This document shows, in pieces, positions 18,105 to 25,709 of a stretch of 64,000 nucleotides of DNA; the stretch's first letter is position 1, and every line of letters begins with the position of its first letter. Source of the DNA: an uncultured Erysipelotrichaceae bacterium (lineage in GTDB: Bacteria > Bacillota_I > Bacilli_A > Erysipelotrichales > Erysipelotrichaceae). The stretch is taken from assembly GCA_947385085.1 (NCBI GenBank), contig CANDJN010000004.1:1-64000 (forward strand). Direction: 5' to 3'. The position numbers and the translations under genes are program-made. The notes beneath the pieces are model-generated. The model was not told the origin of the DNA and ran no database searches. It saw only the letters and a list, made by a program, of their open reading frames with translations.

Positions 18105-18254
18105 ATGAATGAAAAGGTTATTTTGACTTGTACCGTCTGTCTATCACGGAATTATACGACGCGGCGGAATAAGAAAACGCATTCCCAGCGTTTGGAATTG
18201 AACAAATATTGTAAAAAATGCGGTCGACATACACTGCATAAAGAAACGAAGTAA
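18105..18254 (+). CDS. rpmG: 50S ribosomal protein L33
   Basis: This 49-residue basic protein has the zinc-binding pairs CTVC and CKKC and the L33 core [20 protein letters not shown]. It is the cysteine-containing (C+) form. The start ATG 18105 follows a GAGGTGG site. It precedes secE by 6 bases, the standard order rpmG-secE-nusG. Confidence 0.93.
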   Translation: MNEKVILTCTVCLSRNYTTRRNKKTHSQRLELNKYCKKCGRHTLHKETK

Positions 18255-18260
18255 GGAGTA

Positions 18261-18443
18261 ATGAATATGAAATGGTTCAGCATCTCCGGCATCCGTTCGG
18301 AAATTGCCCGAATTCGATGGCCGAAAGGAAAAACTTTAATGGAAGACAGCGCGAAGGTATTGTTTTTTACGGTAGCGTTCGCATTATTTTTTACGTTATG
18401 TGAAGTCGTTGCTTCGGGATTCCTGAAGCTGATCGGTATTTAG
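18261..18443 (+). CDS. secE: Preprotein translocase subunit SecE
   Basis: This is a 60-residue single-span SecE. A short basic N-terminal region ends in the conserved IRWPKGKTLMEDS, and one transmembrane helix follows (about residues 32-56). It stabilises the SecYEG channel. An in-frame ATG two codons later (18267) is an alternative start. nusG follows 9 bases later. Confidence 0.92.
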   Translation: MNMKWFSISGIRSEIARIRWPKGKTLMEDSAKVLFFTVAFALFFTLCEVVASGFLKLIGI

Positions 18444-18452
18444 GAGGTAGCT

Positions 18453-19001
18453 ATGGCAGAAACAACGAAAGAATGGTATGTTGTAAATACCTATGCCGGC
18501 CATGAAAACCGTGTCAAGGAAAATCTGGAACGTCGTATCGAAACGATGGGTTTGCAGGATTATCTGTTTCGGGTAGTCGTTGCCGAAGAAAAAGAAGTGG
18601 AATATAAAAACGGCAAAGAAGTAGAAAAGGTAAAAAATCTGTTCTCCGGATATGTGTTTGTGGAAATGGTAATGACGGATGAAGCATGGTATATTGTACG
18701 AAATACGCCGGGTGTTACCGGATTTATCGGATCCAGCGGCGGCGGTGCCAAACCGTTCCCGGTGGCGGAAGATGAAATGGAAAAAATCTTGCGTCGTTTG
18801 GGTATGAGTGAACGCCAGATCAATGTGGATTTCCAGATTGGCGATCGGGTTAAAATTTTATCGGGTGCTTTTTCCGGCGTCGAAGGTACGGTAGAGGAAT
18901 TGAACCATGAAACGCAAACAGCAGTAGTACTGACAATTCTCTTTGGTAGAGAAACACCGACTGAAATCAGCTACGGTGATTTAGAAAAAGTGGAATTATG
19001 A
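18453..19001 (+). CDS. nusG: Transcription termination/antitermination protein NusG
   Basis: This is a 182-residue NusG with the N-terminal NGN domain (WYVVNTYAGHE...NLFSGYVFVEM) and a C-terminal KOW domain (GDRVKILSGAFSGVEGTV). It binds RNA polymerase and couples it to other factors. A terminator begins at the stop codon, which closes the cysS-nusG block. Confidence 0.96.
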   Translation: MAETTKEWYVVNTYAGHENRVKENLERRIETMGLQDYLFRVVVAEEKEVEYKNGKEVEKVKNLFSGYVFVEMVMTDEAWYIVRNTPGVTGFIGSSGGGAKPFPVAEDEMEKILRRLGMSERQINVDFQIGDRVKILSGAFSGVEGTVEELNHETQTAVVLTILFGRETPTEISYGDLEKVEL

Positions 19002-19028
19002 GATGTGTGTGAAAGCACATCTTTTTTT
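19001..19028 (+). terminator. Terminator after nusG
   Basis: Stem AGATGTG/CACATCT with an eight-base loop is followed by seven T residues. A TTGACA overlaps the end of the T-run and a TATACT lies at 19054-19059, but their 21-base spacing is poor for a promoter. Confidence 0.8.
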
Positions 19029-19081
19029 GACAGAATTTTTCAAATCGTTACGTTATACTAATCGCAAAGGAAGTGAAAACG

Positions 19082-19276
19082 ATGCGTAAACGTATAGGGC
19101 TGTTTCTGATTCTGATCGGAATCTTGCTTCTGGTGAAACCGAGCTTTGATTTTGAAACAATTATGTTATGCTTCAATTATATCCTTGCCCATGATTGGCC
19201 GATTGCGTTTATCGCTGCCGGGTTATTATTGGTGTGGCCGCAAAAAAGCCAAACCCATAAAAAGAAGCGTGCCTGA
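19082..19276 (+). CDS. Small two-span membrane protein
   Basis: The 64-residue product from ATG 19082 (AAAGGAAG site upstream) has two hydrophobic helices, about residues 4-21 and 38-54, and a basic tail. The LiaI/LiaF-like small membrane protein type (IGLFLILIGILLLV) is possible, but I cannot confirm a family. A terminator overlaps its stop codon. Confidence 0.6.
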   Translation: MRKRIGLFLILIGILLLVKPSFDFETIMLCFNYILAHDWPIAFIAAGLLLVWPQKSQTHKKKRA

Positions 19277-19298
19277 TACCCTGACCGGGTATCTTTTT
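19275..19298 (+). terminator. Intrinsic terminator
   Basis: A perfect seven-pair stem GATACCC/GGGTATC with a five-base loop is followed by five T residues. No gene was found from here to 19478. Confidence 0.85.
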
Positions 19299-19478
19299 AT
19301 GAGCTTGGAATTTTATAAGATTTTCATGTCTGTCCATTTAATTTATCATTCTATTCTATGCTTTAGAAAGGAACAGTCTTGCACTATGAATGTATCTGAT
19401 GCGAAGATATGATGGAAATGAATACGCAATTATCCTCAAGAGGCTTTATGGATTTTCATGGATGCAAAGGGATGAATT

Positions 19479-19916
19479 TTATTGGTTTTCCATAACCGTT
19501 TGATAGTTTTCGAGGATTTCCGCCAAAGTGATTTTTGCCATGCTGCTTGCCACATCCGCACGGATTTTTTGATATGGCTTATCCAAAATTGTGTGGATAC
19601 TTCTGCCGACTGGGCAGAACTTAGAGGCAGAAGTATGCTCTCCAACGAGTTTTTCCAGGAAATTAGGTTCTACACAGGAACAAATTTGTAATAAATTGAT
19701 TTGATTCGGATCTTTGCGTAATGTTGTGCCTCCGGTTCCGGGTTTGCTTGAAATAATATTGGATTTTTTTAAAGCGCTCATGATGCTGCGGATTATCACA
19801 GGATTGCAGCCTGTTGATAACGCGAGCTGTTTGCTGGTGATTTTGGCGGAATCACCGAATTCATGAATGCATATGAGGCAATGAATGGCAACGGAACATC
19901 GTTTGCTTATTTGCAT
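19479..19916 (-). CDS. Rrf2-family transcriptional regulator
   Basis: This is a 145-residue winged-helix Rrf2 protein. The N-terminal part has SVAIHCLICI and SKQLALSTGCNPVIIRSIM, the recognition-helix region. Three cysteines lie in the sensor segment: Cys79, Cys81 and Cys101. That count recalls Fe-S-binding Rrf2 proteins, although the spacing differs from IscR. AAGGAGG precedes the ATG. It is divergent from the flavodoxin/ferredoxin gene, and two matching palindromes lie in the shared intergenic region, so it probably represses both. Confidence 0.87.
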   Translation of the reverse strand: MQISKRCSVAIHCLICIHEFGDSAKITSKQLALSTGCNPVIIRSIMSALKKSNIISSKPGTGGTTLRKDPNQINLLQICSCVEPNFLEKLVGEHTSASKFCPVGRSIHTILDKPYQKIRADVASSMAKITLAEILENYQTVMENQ

Positions 19917-19968
19917 ATTGGCAGCCTCCTTAGTATCATTTTAACACTCCGCTAAGAAAAAATAAAGA

Positions 19969-19987
19969 TGTAATTATTGACATTACA
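19969..19987. promoter_or_regulatory. Operator 1 (Rrf2-type palindrome)
   Basis: TGTAAT-N7-ATTACA. It overlaps the -35 element of the ferredoxin-gene promoter. The same palindrome with the same 7-base spacer recurs 46 bases downstream. Confidence 0.65.
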
Positions 19988-20005
19988 CCTTTGACAAAGT
20001 ATAAT
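19977..20005 (+). promoter_or_regulatory. Consensus sigma-A promoter of the EFR1-type gene
   Basis: TTGACA (19977-19982), 17 bases, TATAAT (20000-20005): a full consensus match. The -35 lies inside operator 1 and the start point would fall just before operator 2. Confidence 0.85.
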
Positions 20006-20014
20006 TGTTTTAGA

Positions 20015-20033
20015 TGTAATTCTAAATATTACA
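20015..20033. promoter_or_regulatory. Operator 2 (Rrf2-type palindrome)
   Basis: TGTAAT-N7-ATTACA immediately downstream of the predicted transcription start, with arms identical to operator 1. Confidence 0.65.
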
Positions 20034-20049
20034 AGAAGGAGGATAACAA

Positions 20050-20811
20050 ATGACATACACACAAGTGATTTTCAGTCCAACCGGTGGGACACGCAAGGTT
20101 TCTGAAATGCTGATTTCAGCATGGACGGACAGCTGGAGCACTGTGGATTTGTGCGATAGGAAGTTTGAACGGGAACCATGTTCTTTTACTCCGGAAGACA
20201 CGGTTTTGGTTGCGATTCCTTCTTATGGGGGCAGGGTTCCGGCAACGGCCGCAAGACGATTATCCCATCTGTGCGGAAACGGCGCAAAAGCGATTCTGGT
20301 ATGTGTCTATGGAAACCGTGCTTATGAAGATACTTTGGTGGAGCTGAATGACATTGTCATCGGCAATGGTTTTAAGATCGTCGCTGCTGTAGCGGCAGTG
20401 GCCGAACATTCGATTGTGCATCAATATGCATCAGGAAGACCGGATCGGGACGATGATCAAGTCTTGAAAGAATATGCAGAGAAAATTCAAAAGAAGCTGT
20501 CGGGCGGAGTTTTCCCCCCAATCCATCTTCCGGGCAATCGCCCTTACAAAAAAGGAATGGGCAGTATGGTCGTGCCGAAGAGCGGGAAGGCATGCAGCCA
20601 ATGCGGACTTTGTGCAGAATTATGCCCGGTTGAGGCGATTGATGCCGCCAATAGTAAGATCGTAGATAAAAGTAAATGTATTTCCTGTATGCGGTGCGTA
20701 TCAGTTTGTCCGCAGAATGCAAGAGAAGTGAATAAAGTGTTATTGTTTGCGGCGTCTGCCGCCATGAAAAAGGCATGTCAAGAACGAAAGCAGTGCGAGC
20801 TCTTTCTTTGA
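20050..20811 (+). CDS. EFR1-type flavodoxin/ferredoxin fusion protein
   Basis: This 253-residue cytosolic protein has an N-terminal flavodoxin-like fold (FSPTGGTRKV phosphate loop near residue 8) and a C-terminal double [4Fe-4S] ferredoxin. The two clusters are CSQCGLCAELC and CISCMRCVSVC. Members of the EFR1 family are thought to move electrons, but their partners are unknown. The promoter is perfect and flanked by two putative Rrf2 operators, implying strong, redox- or nitrosative-stress-gated expression. The start has a GAAGGAGG site. Confidence 0.88.
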   Translation: MTYTQVIFSPTGGTRKVSEMLISAWTDSWSTVDLCDRKFEREPCSFTPEDTVLVAIPSYGGRVPATAARRLSHLCGNGAKAILVCVYGNRAYEDTLVELNDIVIGNGFKIVAAVAAVAEHSIVHQYASGRPDRDDDQVLKEYAEKIQKKLSGGVFPPIHLPGNRPYKKGMGSMVVPKSGKACSQCGLCAELCPVEAIDAANSKIVDKSKCISCMRCVSVCPQNAREVNKVLLFAASAAMKKACQERKQCELFL

Positions 20812-20935
20812 TCAATGACGATCGCCAAGCGCTATTGCGTGATTAATGGATAGTATTGTTTGCTTCGACATAAGCAGGGCAGCTCATCATTCGTAATGTT
20901 TCGCTGATAAGATTCCTGTTATTGACATATGTCGT

Positions 20936-20977
20936 CCAATCTGTTCGGAAGTGAGTCGGATAGGTTGGCTTTTTTTT
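20936..20977 (+). terminator. Intrinsic terminator in the 20812-21197 gap
   Basis: A 13-pair arm with several G-T pairs (CCAATCTGTTCGG with TCGGATAGGTTGG) is followed by eight T residues. It probably ends the EFR1 transcript. The rest of this 386-base gap shows only the ftsE promoter. Confidence 0.65.
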
Positions 20978-21161
20978 GGATGAACAGGTGCATTTTAAGC
21001 AGTGATGAACACAAACTTAGGACCAAAGATGTAATTTTTAGTCATGTGATAAGAATCCGATCATCGCTCTTTTTTATTGTTGATAACGCCTTTCTTTTAA
21101 AATCGGCTTTTAGAATGGGTAAAATTACCTGGGAAATATCATAAACTTTTAATCATATTTA

Positions 21162-21170
21162 TGTTATAAT
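21162..21170 (+). promoter_or_regulatory. Extended -10 promoter of the ftsE operon
   Basis: TGTTATAAT has a consensus -10 with the TGn extension, 28 bases before the ftsE start. No good -35 is visible. Confidence 0.5.
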
Positions 21171-21197
21171 AGTGGGGACGAGTTAGGAGGGGTATAC

Positions 21198-21887
21198 GTG
21201 ATCTTATTGGAGAACGTATCAAAATCATTCAAAAACGGTGTTCACGCCCTGCGAGACGTGAATTTATATATTGAAGAGGGAGAATTCGTCTACATCATCG
21301 GGCCAACCGGCAGTGGGAAATCTACTTTGATCAAGCTGTTGGATGGTGAATTAATCCCTACAACCGGACGTGTAGTGGTTGCGGGTACGGATGTCGGTAA
21401 TTTGCGTCATTCCCGCGTACCGCTGTATCGCCGTAATATCGGTGTTATTTTCCAGGATTATCGCCTGTTGCCGGAATTGACGGTATTTGAAAATATCGCA
21501 TTTGCCTTGCAGGTCATCGGCATGGATAAGGTAACCATTCGCCACCGGGTTCGTGAGGTGCTGGAATTGGTATCCTTGGAAGACAAGGCAAAATCCTTTC
21601 CGCGTGAGTTATCCGGCGGACAGCAGCAACGTGCGACGATCGGTCGAGCGATTGCGAATCAGCCGCGCGTATTGATTGCCGATGAACCGACGGGTAATTT
21701 GGATCCGGAAAAGAGTCAGGAAATCATGGGTTTATTGGAAAAGATCAACCTGGAAGAAAATACTACCATTCTGATGGTGACGCATGATTCAAATTTGGTG
21801 GATATGAATAAGAAAAGGACCATCGCATTAGAAGAAGGCTTTGTTGTAGCTGACATTCAAAAAGGTGGATATATCCGTCATGATTAA
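21198..21887 (+). CDS. ftsE: Cell-division ATP-binding protein FtsE
   Basis: This 229-residue ABC ATPase has Walker A GPTGSGKST, the Q-loop region, signature LSGGQQQR, Walker B VLIADEPT and an H-loop in MVTHD. The FtsE type is shown by GVIFQDYRLLPELTVFENIAFAL. With FtsX it converts ATP hydrolysis into activation of a cell-wall hydrolase outside the cell. The start is GTG with an AGGAGGGG site. ftsX overlaps its end by 8 bases. Confidence 0.95.
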   Translation: MILLENVSKSFKNGVHALRDVNLYIEEGEFVYIIGPTGSGKSTLIKLLDGELIPTTGRVVVAGTDVGNLRHSRVPLYRRNIGVIFQDYRLLPELTVFENIAFALQVIGMDKVTIRHRVREVLELVSLEDKAKSFPRELSGGQQQRATIGRAIANQPRVLIADEPTGNLDPEKSQEIMGLLEKINLEENTTILMVTHDSNLVDMNKKRTIALEEGFVVADIQKGGYIRHD

Positions 21888-22782
21888 GACATTGCGCCTG
21901 TTGCCATATCAAATTCATTCGGCAATACAAGGGTTAATGCGACACAGTACTACTGCATTTTCGGCGATTTCTGCCGTTAGTATGACCTTGATTCTGATGT
22001 CGCTGTTTATGCTGCTGACAGGCAATATCAACAGTTTCACGCGAAATATTGAATCGGATTTCCGCATTCATGTTTCGATTGATGCCTTGGAGGATGAGAC
22101 TGGTATTGAAGCGCTGCAAAAGCAGGCAGAGGCGATACCCGGTGTAAAGAGCGTTACGTTCTCCAGTAAGGATGAAGAATTGCTAAAGTTAAAAGCGGAA
22201 AACGAGGGGATTTTCGGAATGTACGAGGAAGGCGATGCCAATCCTTTACGTGATATTTTCATTATTGAAACGCAGACTCCGGATGATATTGAATCGGTGA
22301 CAACAGCTTTAAACGAAATGGAAGGCATTAATAAAGCAGAGTATGGCGGCGATGGTGTATCGGTGATGATTTCCTTTTTTAAGGCACTTCGCAACGGCGG
22401 ATTTATTTTTGTGGCTGCGCTGAGTCTGCTTGCGGTATTTTTGATTTCCAATACGATTAAAATGACGATTTATGCTCGTAATACAGAAATTGGTATTATG
22501 CGTAATGTGGGTGCGACCAACTGGTTTATTCGTGTACCTTTTATTATTGAAGGGCTGATTATCGGCTTTATCGGTTCGCTGATTCCGATTATCTTAACTT
22601 ACTTCGGTTATTCCTATTTATATCATGTGTTAGGAGGACAGTTCCTTTCCAGCATGTTTGTCATGCAGAAAGTGAATCCCTTTGCCTCTGTGATCTGTCT
22701 GATCTTGATTGTCTGCGGTATGTTAGTCGGTATGATCGGCAGTTTCTTGGCGGTATCAAAATATTTGAGGTGGAAACGATGA
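21880..22782 (+). CDS. ftsX: Cell-division membrane protein FtsX
   Basis: This 300-residue four-span membrane protein has TM1 at about residues 29-50. A large extracellular loop that contacts the hydrolase runs to about 165, and three more helices follow with the FtsX core VFLISNTIKMTIYARNTEIG. I choose ATG 21880 inside the ftsE end. Its stop overlaps the start of the M23 gene (ATGA). A second FtsX paralogue follows the hydrolase gene. Confidence 0.93.
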   Translation: MIKTLRLLPYQIHSAIQGLMRHSTTAFSAISAVSMTLILMSLFMLLTGNINSFTRNIESDFRIHVSIDALEDETGIEALQKQAEAIPGVKSVTFSSKDEELLKLKAENEGIFGMYEEGDANPLRDIFIIETQTPDDIESVTTALNEMEGINKAEYGGDGVSVMISFFKALRNGGFIFVAALSLLAVFLISNTIKMTIYARNTEIGIMRNVGATNWFIRVPFIIEGLIIGFIGSLIPIILTYFGYSYLYHVLGGQFLSSMFVMQKVNPFASVICLILIVCGMLVGMIGSFLAVSKYLRWKR

Positions 22783-24158
22783 AAAGAAAAATTACAATAA
22801 TGATGTTGGCAGCAGCGATGCTGTGTCTGCTTCCGTATTCACAGCTGGAAGTTCATGCGGAGGATTTTGCCGGAAATGAATCGTACTATGATTCTATATG
22901 CAGACAATCCAATAAAGATGCGAAGACATCAGCGATGTGTGATCGCTATCAAGTCTATCTTAGTAAGAAAAAAGAAGCTTTGAGAGGACAGGTTGCCGGA
23001 ATTCGCTCTTCGGTAGCCCAACTGCAGGGAAATATTGATGCCCTGCAAACGGAGATCAATAAAAATCAAAATTTAATTGATCAGTTAGAAGCGCAGATTG
23101 CGGAAAATGAAGCGGCCATTCTACAGATTCAGGGCGTGATTGAACAATTACAGATTGATATTAAGCAGACCGAAGCGGATATTGAACTGCGTGATCGGCA
23201 GATTAAGGATCGTATGGTTAGTGAGCAGGCATCTATTGGTACGAACGCGTATGTGGAATTTGTGATGGGTGCTAAGGATCTCATTGATATGGTTCGAATT
23301 GTCGATGGTATTTCTCGTATTACCGAGAATGATCAGGATGAAATTGAGGCGTTAGAAGCGGATAAAGCTAAGCTGGATCAGCAGAAAAAAGAGCAGGAAC
23401 GTTTAAAGTCTGATCAGGAAAAAGCGAAAAAGGACAACGAAGAAAGCAAAGCCGTGGCGGAACAGGCAAAAGCCAGTCAAGAGGAACTAAAAAATGAATA
23501 CTTGCGACAGGAAGCGGATTTGATCCAGCAAATGCGTTCTGCCCAAAGTGCACAGCAGGCGGTACAAAGTCAGATTGCAAGCATTCAGAATGCCGATCTC
23601 AATTTCACCGCCAGCAATGGCTTCATTGTCCCTGTACAGTCTGGCTATCGTTCGGCAGGTACATGGGCGTATCCCGGCGGTGGATTCCATGCAGGACGTG
23701 ATTTTGCGGCATCCATTGGTACACCGATCTATGCGCCGATCGGCGGCGTGATCGTTTATGCGAACAATCCGGTTCCCACCACCAACGGCTTTTTGGGGAA
23801 TTGGGTAGGCTATCCAGCCGGCGGCGGCAATACGGTTCACATGATTGGAACAGTGAATGGGACTACGTATGCGATATCCTTCTTCCATATGGCGCAGGAA
23901 AGTTTCCTTGTATCACCGGGTATGGCAGTATCCCAAGGTCAACAGATCGGTGCCGTAGGGCACACAGGAAACAGTACCGGTCCTCATTGCCACGTGGAAG
24001 TGTTTAACTTGGGCAACATGTCTGTTCAAACTGCAGTGGCACAATTCTCAGCTAGTGGAGCCGATTTTGCGTGGGGCTGCGGTTGGAATACAAGCTCTAC
24101 CAGCTGCGCATCTCGCGGTGCACCATGTCGGGAACGACCGGAGAATTTCTTTGGTTAA
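22779..24158 (+). CDS. Secreted coiled-coil M23 peptidoglycan hydrolase (FtsEX partner)
   Basis: This 459-residue protein has a signal peptide ending near residue 30 (VHAED). A long coiled coil follows (about 65-265), then an M23 endopeptidase domain (about 285-425). Metal ligands are present (HAGRD, then GPHCHVEV), so unlike the EnvC activators it looks catalytically intact. The layout equals PcsB/CwlO-type FtsEX targets: the coiled coil docks on the FtsX loop and holds the enzyme inactive. An unusual short Cys-rich C-terminal tail follows the M23 domain, with four cysteines within 30 residues. Confidence 0.9.
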   Translation: MKRKITIMMLAAAMLCLLPYSQLEVHAEDFAGNESYYDSICRQSNKDAKTSAMCDRYQVYLSKKKEALRGQVAGIRSSVAQLQGNIDALQTEINKNQNLIDQLEAQIAENEAAILQIQGVIEQLQIDIKQTEADIELRDRQIKDRMVSEQASIGTNAYVEFVMGAKDLIDMVRIVDGISRITENDQDEIEALEADKAKLDQQKKEQERLKSDQEKAKKDNEESKAVAEQAKASQEELKNEYLRQEADLIQQMRSAQSAQQAVQSQIASIQNADLNFTASNGFIVPVQSGYRSAGTWAYPGGGFHAGRDFAASIGTPIYAPIGGVIVYANNPVPTTNGFLGNWVGYPAGGGNTVHMIGTVNGTTYAISFFHMAQESFLVSPGMAVSQGQQIGAVGHTGNSTGPHCHVEVFNLGNMSVQTAVAQFSASGADFAWGCGWNTSSTSCASRGAPCRERPENFFG

Positions 24159-24195
24159 AATCTTGGGTAGAAAGGAAAGGCGGTAAGATAGGATC

Positions 24196-25098
24196 ATGGT
24201 TCAATTTTTTAAGAGCTTACCATATCATATAAAGACAGCCGGTAAAAATTTGATCCGTCATTTTGTGATGACCCTTTCAGCATCCTCTGCGGTGATGGTC
24301 ACCTTGGTTTTGCTTGCCGCATTTCTGATGATCGCAGGCAATATCAGCGGCTTTGCGGATCACATTGAAGATGAAATCCGTATTCATGCGGTATTGAGTG
24401 AAGATATTGTTTTGGATGAACAAATCGCAGAATCACAGCGTTTGTTGGAAGCCATGGATGGCGTAAAGGACGTAGAGCTATCCGATAAGGATCATGAGCT
24501 AAAACTGTGGATTGCGGAAAAAGGCGAAGTCTTTTCTATGTATGAGGGGGAGACCAATCCATTGCATAATGCTTTCTTTATCAGTGTTAGTGATCCCAGC
24601 CGAATTCAGGAAATCACCGAGCAAATCATTGCCCTTGATTTTGTCGATGATGCGATGTACGGCGGCAACAGTATTTCTCAGCTCGTTTCCATGATCGCAA
24701 CGATAAGAACGGGTATTGTCGTCTTTGTCGTCTTGCTTGGAATACTGGCGATCTTCTTAATATCCAATACGATTAAAATGGGTATCTATTCCCGCACCAA
24801 TGAAATATCCATTATGCGCAATGTCGGGGCAACCAATTTATTTATCAAAATGCCGTTTATGTTTGAAGGTATGATCATCGGATTGCTTGGCTCTTTATTG
24901 CCATGTATCGTTGCTTATATTGGTTATGATTATCTCTATACCTCAATGGGCGGTCGTCTGTTCACCAACGTCTTTGCGCTTCAGCCGATTTCACCATTTA
25001 TCTTTCAGGTTATGGGAATCCTGGTTATCAGCGGTATGCTGGTTGGTATGATCGGTTCTTTAATTTCTACAACCCGTTATTTACATTGGAAGCGATAA
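24196..25098 (+). CDS. Second FtsX-like permease
   Basis: This 300-residue paralogue of the FtsX two genes upstream has the same topology and shares IFLISNTIKMGIYSRTNEISIMRNVGATN with only a few changes. Its large extracellular loop has diverged more. There is no second ftsE, so it must share the single FtsE or act without an ATPase. It lies 37 bases downstream of the M23 gene and ends at the operon terminator. The family is certain; a role as an alternative subunit is inference. Confidence 0.88.
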   Translation: MVQFFKSLPYHIKTAGKNLIRHFVMTLSASSAVMVTLVLLAAFLMIAGNISGFADHIEDEIRIHAVLSEDIVLDEQIAESQRLLEAMDGVKDVELSDKDHELKLWIAEKGEVFSMYEGETNPLHNAFFISVSDPSRIQEITEQIIALDFVDDAMYGGNSISQLVSMIATIRTGIVVFVVLLGILAIFLISNTIKMGIYSRTNEISIMRNVGATNLFIKMPFMFEGMIIGLLGSLLPCIVAYIGYDYLYTSMGGRLFTNVFALQPISPFIFQVMGILVISGMLVGMIGSLISTTRYLHWKR

Positions 25099-25121
25099 TC
25101 AGTCTTCGGACTGATTTTTTT
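25097..25121. terminator. Bidirectional terminator with UUCG loop
   Basis: A perfect eight-pair stem AATCAGTC/GACTGATT closed by TTCG has a T-run on the plus side. The convergent gene on the minus strand stops inside it and also gains several T residues. Confidence 0.88.
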
Positions 25122-25356
25122 TATGTGGCTCAATAATACAGCTTTTGGTATAAACATCAAGATACGTTATGGTTGTTTTATAGGTTCCAAATTCCTTTGT
25201 GCGAATTTCCACTTCAAAAAAATGCGGATATAATGCGCCGATTTTGGCATCCCCCTGCTTCATCATGCGGTAGGAAGAATGCGGATGATAGATAATATCT
25301 ACCATTTCTCCCTGATAAGAGGCAATCTCAGTTTTAATCTGTGCTAATGTGTCCAT
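25099..25356 (-). CDS. Veg-family small protein
   Basis: The 85-residue soluble protein fits the Veg/DUF1021 family by length and pattern: TLAQIKTEIASYQG near the start, YPHFFEVEI in the middle and YLDVYT before the tail. In Bacillus subtilis Veg stimulates biofilm matrix genes. It is diverged here and its role is unverified. It is a single gene convergent with the ftsEX operon. Confidence 0.65.
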   Translation of the reverse strand: MDTLAQIKTEIASYQGEMVDIIYHPHSSYRMMKQGDAKIGALYPHFFEVEIRTKEFGTYKTTITYLDVYTKSCIIEPHKKNQSED

Positions 25357-25709
25357 ACACTCACTTCCTTAAATCATTGTATGCATCGTGATGTTATGAT
25401 ATGCTAATTATTGATGTTTTATAAATTATAGAAATTATATAAAATTTCATATATATACTATATGTGCAATTGTATAACGATTATAAATTAACAAAAGTTC
25501 AATTATGCGGCTATATCATTTTAGAAGAATTGGCTTTGACACTTTCACGGCCTTTGACAAAGGCAGAATAGCAAATAACGAATCTTAAACAGCTTTGCGA
25601 TGCTTTTGGCATAGAGATGAAATCGCCAAAAGTGAAATGCGGTGCTTTCTAGCGTTTTTCATTATGTGTTGTTTGTGATAAAATATTGCTTAGCTTATGA
25701 GGTGAATGT
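25357..25709. other. AT-rich gap with a decayed reading frame
   Basis: This stretch has no intact gene. From about 25531 the plus strand holds a short coding-like segment containing LKQLCDAFGIE, interrupted by an in-frame TAG at 25569, which may be a relic of a small regulator. The rest is very AT-rich. Confidence 0.3.

Noticed and set aside
19027..19059. TTGACA and TATACT as a promoter for the small membrane protein
   Set aside because: The spacing is 21 bases, too long for a normal sigma-A promoter; left unassigned.
19146..19412. 88-codon frame overlapping the small membrane protein
   Set aside because: It passes through the terminator at 19275-19298 and lacks a start signal.
20929..21144. 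71-codon plus-strand frame after the EFR1 gene
   Set aside because: It runs through a terminator hairpin, has no ribosome binding site and its product looks random.
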